The notes beneath the pieces are model-generated. The model was not told the DNA's origin. It searched no databases and worked only from the letters and a program-made list of their open reading frames with translations. From NCBI GenBank assembly GCA_900642245.1, contig CAAAJI010000316.1, positions 48,340 to 63,417 on the forward strand: a stretch of 15,078 nt of DNA, written 5' to 3'. This DNA comes from Fragilaria radians. Its lineage: Eukaryota > Bacillariophyta > Fragilariophyceae > Fragilariales > Fragilariaceae. Below, piece after piece: positions 9,784-15,078 of this stretch. Position numbers and translations under genes: made by a program. Positions within the stretch are counted from its first letter, which is position 1. Each line of letters starts with the position of its first letter.

Positions 9784-10212
9784 ATGTGGAAAACCCGAAC
9801 TTCGATACCTAAAGTCGTCACAGATGTGGATCAGATGAAGGATGCATGGACGATGATCCCTACGCTCTTTGCCATTATGGATGAAGATAGTGCTGGCAAA
9901 GTTAATCCCCGAGTGCTAGTTGAATTCCTAAAGAATTTTACATCTTCAAAGCGAATTAAATTTGATATTCGGATTTGCAAGCTTGTGATGGCTCGAGTTC
10001 ATCAGAACTACAGAGAAGCTTTGGATGTACGAGAATTCTCTTCCTTTTTGAGTATATTCGCTGAGGAGTTGAACGTGTCTTTATATGATTTGGTATACCA
10101 TATGATGGAACTGTCTGGAGAAAAACAAGCACAACAGCCAAGGAAATTGGGAGTATTTGGACGACTACTTGGGGGATTACAGGCAGAAGAAATGCACGAA
10201 ATTGGATACTAA
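9784..10212 (+). CDS. Small protein with a degenerate EF-hand pair
   Basis: 142 residues from the ATG at 9784, which has an AAAATG context. Residues 27-52 have an EF-hand shape: helix TLFAIM, 12-residue loop DEDSAGKVNPRV, helix LVEFLKNF. The loop has Asp at positions 1 and 3 and Gly at 6, but Ala at 5 and Val at 12, so calcium binding would be weak or absent. A second helix-loop-helix follows at about 68-95 (loop near HQNYREALDVRE, helix FSSFLSIF) and keeps only Asp at 9 and Glu at 12. The C-terminal tail is basic, then Gly-rich (FGRLLGGLQAEEM). The frame is open back to 9730 and reads SFDPWGFFHDREEVNK before the ATG, directly after an acceptor-like AG at 9737, so this may be the last exon of a larger protein. 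Its 3' end converges on the deformylase gene with a gap of 293 nt. Confidence 0.72.
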   Translation: MWKTRTSIPKVVTDVDQMKDAWTMIPTLFAIMDEDSAGKVNPRVLVEFLKNFTSSKRIKFDIRICKLVMARVHQNYREALDVREFSSFLSIFAEELNVSLYDLVYHMMELSGEKQAQQPRKLGVFGRLLGGLQAEEMHEIGY

Positions 10213-10505
10213 ACTTCCAATGTGATGGAGTCGAAATGTCTATGAATTTTCTGCAACTCATATTTATTGGGTTGTACAGAAAAGAAAGACTGCATGTCCC
10301 AAAAACGGTATATCGAATTTGGACGGTTTTGTTTGCATGGAAGCTCGAAAGGAATAGAAGCTCAAATACGGCACTCCAAGAATCTAAATCTTCTGCTCTT
10401 ACTTCAGTATTGATAAGCATAATTTACAGGTTAAGGAAAAAGAGTGCTATCAGATCCCTTAGAAACGTCATAAAACTAACGCTTTTCCAACAAGTAAAGA
10501 ACTTA
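10213..10505. other. Gap between convergent genes
   Basis: A 293-nt stretch between the convergent EF-hand and deformylase genes. It should contain both 3' untranslated regions. A 102-codon plus-strand frame from 10236 runs across it into the 3' end of the deformylase gene, but it lacks any domain-like pattern and is treated as chance. Confidence 0.6.
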
Positions 10506-11324
10506 TCAATAGTTAGATGGATGCTCATTTTTGAATTCCTCTAAAGTTGCATCTGTTGGTTCATGGATATATCGAGTAAATGCTAACTTTTGTCGTTCAT
10601 AATGACCCTCTCTTTCTATCCTTCGCATTGTATCATTTTCCATTTCGCTGAAATCAATGTGATCCAATGTTAGAATTCCTCGATCATGATCCATTTCATG
10701 TTGTAATGTACGAGCAGCCTCTCCATCAAAGCGGCGGATTATTTTATGACCATCCACATCATAATATTCCACTACAATCCACAAGTCTCTCAACAATGTG
10801 GCACGGAAGGTTGGTGGCAATACCAAACAATATTCGGTCCATACTTTCATTTTCGATTCTGGTGATCGTTGGATAATTGTAGGATTTAGTAACAGTAGAT
10901 CTTTTGGAGGAAGATCTAGTTTTAAGTAAATCATCCTGGCATTGACTCCACATTGTTGTGCCGCTAGTCCTACCGCTTGATTGAATTTCGCGGTATCGAT
11001 TAATCGATCTGCTGCCTTGTACAAAACTTGAGTGCCAAACCGGTGGCTGTCGATAGGTTCAGCTGGAGTTCGTAATATAGGATCAGGCCATCGTCCCATC
11101 TCCCATGCTCGTAGTTCTTCTGCTGCAGTTTCCAACGGCATGGGCTCTAATCGCGTTCCTGTCCATTCAGAGCTATACTTGAATCCATTGACATTATGAC
11201 TGACAGATATGACATTACGGATACTTTCAGGTTGCTGAAGCAAGAAAAGAAATGGTGCAGAAATGATGCTTGACAAGAAAGATGGACGCGTGATGGGAGC
11301 TAAAAGAAAAATTGTTATCTGCAT
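10506..11324 (-). CDS. PDF: Peptide deformylase, organelle type, with altered motifs
   Basis: 272 residues from the first ATG of the frame. The enzyme removes the formyl group from the N-terminal methionine of organelle-made proteins, using a metal ion. The core begins at GRWPDPILRTPAEPID (about 77-92). Motif 1 is AVGLAAQQCG (117-126), where the usual first Gly is Ala. Motif 2 is TEYCLVLPP: the metal ligand Cys166 is kept, but the usual EGCLS reads EYCLV. Motif 3 is HEMDHDRG (209-216), with ligands His209 and His213 and catalytic Glu210 intact. Residues 1-35 are hydrophobic (MQITIFLLAPITR, FLSSIISAPFLFLL) and look like a targeting sequence, but no definite plastid motif is seen. The frame is open upstream to a TAG near 11410 and has acceptor-like AGs in that stretch and at about 11242 (TTGCTTCAG), so the 5' structure is uncertain and the N-terminal region might be partly intronic. 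Confidence 0.9.
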   Translation of the reverse strand: MQITIFLLAPITRPSFLSSIISAPFLFLLQQPESIRNVISVSHNVNGFKYSSEWTGTRLEPMPLETAAEELRAWEMGRWPDPILRTPAEPIDSHRFGTQVLYKAADRLIDTAKFNQAVGLAAQQCGVNARMIYLKLDLPPKDLLLLNPTIIQRSPESKMKVWTEYCLVLPPTFRATLLRDLWIVVEYYDVDGHKIIRRFDGEAARTLQHEMDHDRGILTLDHIDFSEMENDTMRRIEREGHYERQKLAFTRYIHEPTDATLEEFKNEHPSNY

Positions 11325-11446
11325 GTTGAGAATATTCCCTGAAATAAGATTCCTCAGATAATTGGGCTTTTTGTACGTCACTCTCAAGGGGTTCAACGCT
11401 GTACTATCCTAGAAGATAATACATTATGATTTAAGTTAAACACACC

Positions 11447-11473
11447 GAATTAATCTACAAAAGAGATTAATTC
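11447..11473. repeat. Perfect 10-bp inverted repeat upstream of the deformylase gene
   Basis: Arms GAATTAATCT (11447-11456) and AGATTAATTC (11464-11473) are separated by 7 nt. They lie about 120 nt upstream of the deformylase ATG. They could form a hairpin in RNA or be a site for a dimeric protein, but they could also be chance in AT-rich DNA. Confidence 0.5.
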
Positions 11474-11941
11474 AAGAGATGTTATTGGGTACCAACATTT
11501 GGAGATGTATTACATGCTAATCTAGATGATAAAGATATCAGCTATACTTTTCCCGTTTGCAAATTTAGATGATACTAATCAAAGGTCTCTAAAATTTAGG
11601 TGATAATAAGTCACATGTGTTTCACAAACCTATTTATAATTAATATGTTTAGCTCTAAATGAAAAGTAGTCAAAAGATACTTGACAAGCTCACATAGCCA
11701 AAAGACAATAAATAAAAGACTGTTCTAAACAAATATTATCATAATGAATAATTTGTCAGTCAAGACTTCAATCTTTCACGATTAGAAAACAAGAGTAGTT
11801 TTTCATAATTTCCTTAAATGAGGACATAATTTTTCTATCTCAATTCTCACATAGTGCATTGTGATCACAGCATGAGAGTGTTGGGATTTAGAAATTCAAA
11901 ATATTAAAAGGTCATGCCCATGTCCGTGAGACAGCAATTAT

Positions 11942-11964
11942 CCTAAGTTAGCCTGTGGCTTAGG
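11942..11964. repeat. GC-richer bulged hairpin
   Basis: CCTA-AGTT-AGCC-TGT-GGCT-TAGG: two 4-bp stem blocks with a 4-nt bulge and a 3-nt loop. CCTAAG can alternatively pair with CTTAGG. CCTAAG followed by AGCCTAAC recurs shortly after, at about 12011. No RNA family is recognised. Confidence 0.35.
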
Positions 11965-12107
11965 AAGTAAAAGCTCATTACAGAGCACAGAAAGGTCCAT
12001 TCTATGGGATCCTAAGCAGCCTAACATATATTATATAGAAAATCCGTAGGATTTAAGCAAAATTTATACTATAGTGCTTATAGTGATTAGGCTCTTTAAT
12101 TAATTGC

Positions 12108-12149
12108 CTTAAATAACAAGTAGAAGCAAAATTCCCAATGTTATTTAAG
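12108..12149. repeat. Perfect 10-bp inverted repeat, 22-nt spacer
   Basis: Arms CTTAAATAAC (12108-12117) and GTTATTTAAG (12140-12149). No flanking target-site duplication or longer terminal inverted repeat was found, so there is no evidence of a mobile element. Confidence 0.5.
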
Positions 12150-13505
12150 TGAATTTTTTCTAATTTGTTGTTTTTCATGAAGTAGAATGTTTGTACACTT
12201 GCAATTCATGCAAACAAAATTTCATAGTCTGGATTACTTCAACAAAGTGACCAAATGACTGCATGGAAAAACGTATTTGCATATTTTTCTTAGTAATGCG
12301 GTTTAGGAATGTTATTTTTTTGGACACCCTTCTGCTTATCACACTAAATGTTTTCATTAAAAGCCTATGATTCTAGGTAATCAAATGTCACAGAAATAAA
12401 AAGAAGTATATAATTACTTTGTTTTACCACCAATGATGAGAGTCACTTTTGGCATCATCAAATAACTGGTACAGGAAGGGTCCGAAACCAGTGAAGCCAA
12501 AGGCACTGTTAAATTCAGTGAGTAACCCACTGCACTCCAGCATGTTAACAATGTTGAACCTCCCCCCTTTCTCGCCATATTTAAAGTGCAATTCAATTCT
12601 TGATTCAGATGTTTTGATTGTTGTGCCAGGAGAAACGTGTCAAATGCAACAAATCTTTTAAAAAACGACAAGGAAAATCTGATTGAATTTGAATTGAACG
12701 GTTGAATAATCAATAAGAACATTCCCAAAGGTCTTCTGATTTAGAAAAGTTGCAGCATTTCAAGCTGATTGCTGAGTTCTTGGATGAAATATTTTTAAAA
12801 GCATCATATGTCACACGATGGATTTGCGGTTTTGCTTTCAATGTTAATTTCCTGAAAGATACAACTGGGTAGATAATTAGGTTGGAAAATCACACTTTGA
12901 ATCAATTATTGTGAGTGAAGCAAGAAAAGGAGACTATTCCAGAGACAGAATAAGGAGATGGATCAACTAAAACTAACTGCCATTGCTAGGAAGGTATAAC
13001 AAGGCACAGTGTTCACGACACGGCTTATTTGCTTCCGGTTGCATACCACTAGTTGGATTTTATTTTCAGCAGTTGAAAGGTTCGGTATAATACCAAGCTT
13101 CTTAAAATTCTTCAAGCAAATAAAGATCCAGAAGGTTTCAGATCTCGATCATTGGATTGGATGGCATCTACATACCATCCTTCCTCATCCTGCACAATGG
13201 TATACCCTTTTTTGTTTGATAACCAATCGGGAACTTGATTTACTTGCAATCCTAACAATCAACACTAGTTTGCAAACAATTGCCATGGCTATAGTAACCT
13301 TGTGTTACTGCCTAAGAGGCTGATAGACTGTCAGCAGTTGGAAAATATTCCACTGCCGCAGCACAAACTCAAATAAACAATATAGAATGAGTAACATTTC
13401 TATTATTAGTTTATAAATAACTCCAATAACCTTGCATTGGGAACATTTCGCCTGCTTGAGAACAACAAATGTTGTGGCATTTGTAGCTATGAGTTACGGC
13501 CATAC

Positions 13506-13526
13506 ATCTTACCAAATAGGTAAGAT
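13506..13526. repeat. Perfect 8-bp inverted repeat, ATCTTACC-AAATA-GGTAAGAT
   Basis: 8-bp arms around a 5-nt loop. Its core TTACCAAATAGGTA (13509-13522) recurs with one change as TTACCGAATAGGTA at 14208-14221, so the element is not unique in this region. Confidence 0.5.
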
Positions 13527-14092
13527 ATAACTTAAATTAATGTTCAAGTGAATTATTTTTACCATATTAATTTTAATTATTGAGTGAATTATATTCCCCA
13601 TATGAATTTTGTCATTAGTGTCATTGAAATAGTAGCACTTAGTTACTGCTAGGTGTATATTTAAAATGCATTTTCTAACTTATGTATTTGGAGGCATTTT
13701 GATGTCTGATAACCAACTGTTCAGTACTGCAATTGGAAGAACCAAAGTAGAACACGTCACAATCGAATACACCTCTATTTCCCTCTTTAATAACTGTTAT
13801 TCATAGAATGTGGATGAATTGCATTATTGCAGCTTCAAAACCATCAAAGAGGATGAGGTTTACTATCATCATGATCAGGACTAACAATCCAAAGGTAGTT
13901 ATTTAGTAGGATACTTTTAATATCATGCTCATGAGGATGATCCTATACTAGGTTTCAAAGACATGGTTTATCAATCAGTCTCCTAACCTAGATAGACAAT
14001 TTCAGCATTGCATACTCATTTTGCAAAGCCATTCAATAGCTAGAAGAGCTACTGTTTTATCATCTTAATAGCTAAAACAATGCACCATCACT

Positions 14093-14248
14093 ATTGAATT
14101 TCATTGACTATGTAATTAGAACTAGTGAACTTCATTCACTTTACTTTAATTAGAATGTCACCACATAAGGACATTATGCTGCTTCCAGAAACATTTTTCT
14201 TTCAACCTTACCGAATAGGTAGTGAATTGATAAGTGAATTTCATTCAC
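14093..14248. repeat. Cluster of three similar short palindromic motifs
   Basis: Related motifs are TGAATTTCATTGAC (from about 14095), AGTGAACTTCATTCACT (14124-14140) and AGTGAATTTCATTCAC (14233-14248). The last two match at 15 of 16 positions, and each is an imperfect palindrome with GTGAA and TTCAC arms. The second TTACCGAATAGGTA lies between them. Confidence 0.4.
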
Positions 14249-15078
14249 AGTGCATGTAACAATGCAATATCAGAGAATGTCAGGACCATTGTAGTCTCTT
14301 ATTAGCCTGCTAAACTCTAAGTACCCCGTAATGAAAGGGTATTTCAGCCATAAAAAAAACTAACTGAAAATTCATGTGGCCTCAATACGGTATATGTTTC
14401 CATCAGGAAAGAAACAGGTTAAGTTTAACCCTTGTAAGTAGAGGAAAGAATTCTTGCTAGCAAATCAGCACACATATGTGCAAAGACTAGCTTATATTAA
14501 GGGAACAAGAAAGAAGACCTTCCTCTATTATTTTTTCAAAATAACGATCCTTCATTAACATGTAATTGAGTCTAAATATGTAATGATACATTTACTATAA
14601 GTCATGTAGACCATGGTTTGTTATAGGTATCATTTTACTACAATTATTTTTGCAACCTGCAAACGATTGTAATGGCATTACAAGTCTAATTTGTCTACAA
14701 ACAATTAACAGAAACATGGCATTTAGCCAATATTCACATCAGTGATGGCCTGGACCTTGTGGTTCTAGAATACCAGCGTGAAAGCATGAACACTGCCCAT
14801 GCATCAACACGCCTTGCAATACCATATGTACAATAAAAAAACCTAACAAGGGAATTAATTTCATTCTTGAAAATGTATATATACATACAATTCAAACAAT
14901 GATAACAAAAGAGAAATAAGTCCTAGTGTTAATTCATCAAGGCAACTTATGTAGTAAAGGTACTTGCCCATTGACTGCGATACGCATGACAAGTAACCAA
15001 AAATAAATGTCTATCACTTACAACTCCAAGATGAGGAAACACATCTCTCTCTTATAGAATTTGAATTACTATTTAGGT

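Larger units (their letters stand above)
11325..15078. other. 3.7-kb AT-rich region without a supportable gene
   Basis: No frame in this stretch exceeds about 105 codons and none shows a recognisable domain. Two patches have fewer stops than their surroundings: 12414-12660, where frames on both strands stay open, and 13110-13265 on the minus strand. Either could be decayed coding or mobile-element sequence, but no protein family is recognisable. The region carries short inverted repeats and recurring motifs that are listed separately. No tRNA, snRNA, long terminal repeat or long tandem array was seen. It could be promoter plus true intergenic DNA, or a large intron or leader of a gene outside the window. 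Confidence 0.5.

Noticed and set aside
9956..10420. 154-codon minus-strand frame
   Set aside because: It is antisense to the EF-hand gene, which has a better coding signal, and it shows no domain.
10236..10544. 102-codon plus-strand frame after the EF-hand gene
   Set aside because: It spans the 3' gap and overlaps the deformylase coding end on the opposite strand; it has no family features.
13009..13323. 104-codon plus-strand frame
   Set aside because: It starts at GTG and has no recognisable domain. A minus-strand frame at about 13110-13265 (including GYTIVQDEEGWYVDAI) looks equally protein-like, so neither is supported.
12781..13560. Several 30-60 codon minus-strand stretches that look protein-like
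   Set aside because: More than one frame looks plausible at the same place and a mean open run of about 15 codons predicts many such stretches; no consistent exon chain or family could be built.
14874..14885. Palindrome TGTATATATACA
   Set aside because: A simple TA-type palindrome, expected by chance at this base composition.
1..15078. tRNA, rRNA, CRISPR, integrase or insertion-sequence features
   Set aside because: No convincing B-box with a matching A-box, no regular spaced repeats, and no transposase or integrase motif was found on either strand.

Overview
The window is nuclear DNA from a eukaryote with small genes, AT-rich intergenic sequence and short GT-AG introns. The three introns that can be placed are 89, 80 and 65 nt long and join the reading frames of one protease gene exactly. 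The lineage cannot be fixed from the sequence alone. A bacterial-type peptide deformylase with an N-terminal extension suggests organelle protein maturation, and a unicellular alga such as a diatom or another stramenopile would fit, but that is inference.

Layout. 46-1242 (+) encodes an unrecognised 398-aa protein whose 5' end may lie outside the window. 1243-2998 is AT-rich non-coding sequence. 3071-7834 (+) is the main gene: a four-exon, 1509-aa SUMO-specific cysteine protease of the ULP2/SENP6-7 class, with a complete His-Asp-Gln-Cys catalytic set. Its middle region is an internal tandem duplication; each copy carries a SUMO-interaction-like motif followed by a domain that may be PH-like. 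8065-8352 (-) is a possible small single-pass membrane protein. 8426-8923 (-) is an Mpv17/PMP22-family membrane protein. 8924-9737 separates divergent genes. 9784-10212 (+) is a small degenerate EF-hand protein that may have an unseen 5' exon. 10506-11324 (-) is a peptide deformylase with unusual residues in two of its three signature motifs. 11325-15078 has no gene I can support, but holds several short inverted repeats and a few recurring short motifs.

The genes do not form an operon or an obvious pathway. The protease would act in nuclear SUMO-chain editing, the Mpv17 protein in an organelle membrane and the deformylase inside an organelle. The most interesting part is the protease: the duplicated module, and an intron in copy A whose counterpart in copy B is read as coding sequence while keeping a perfect splice-donor hexamer.
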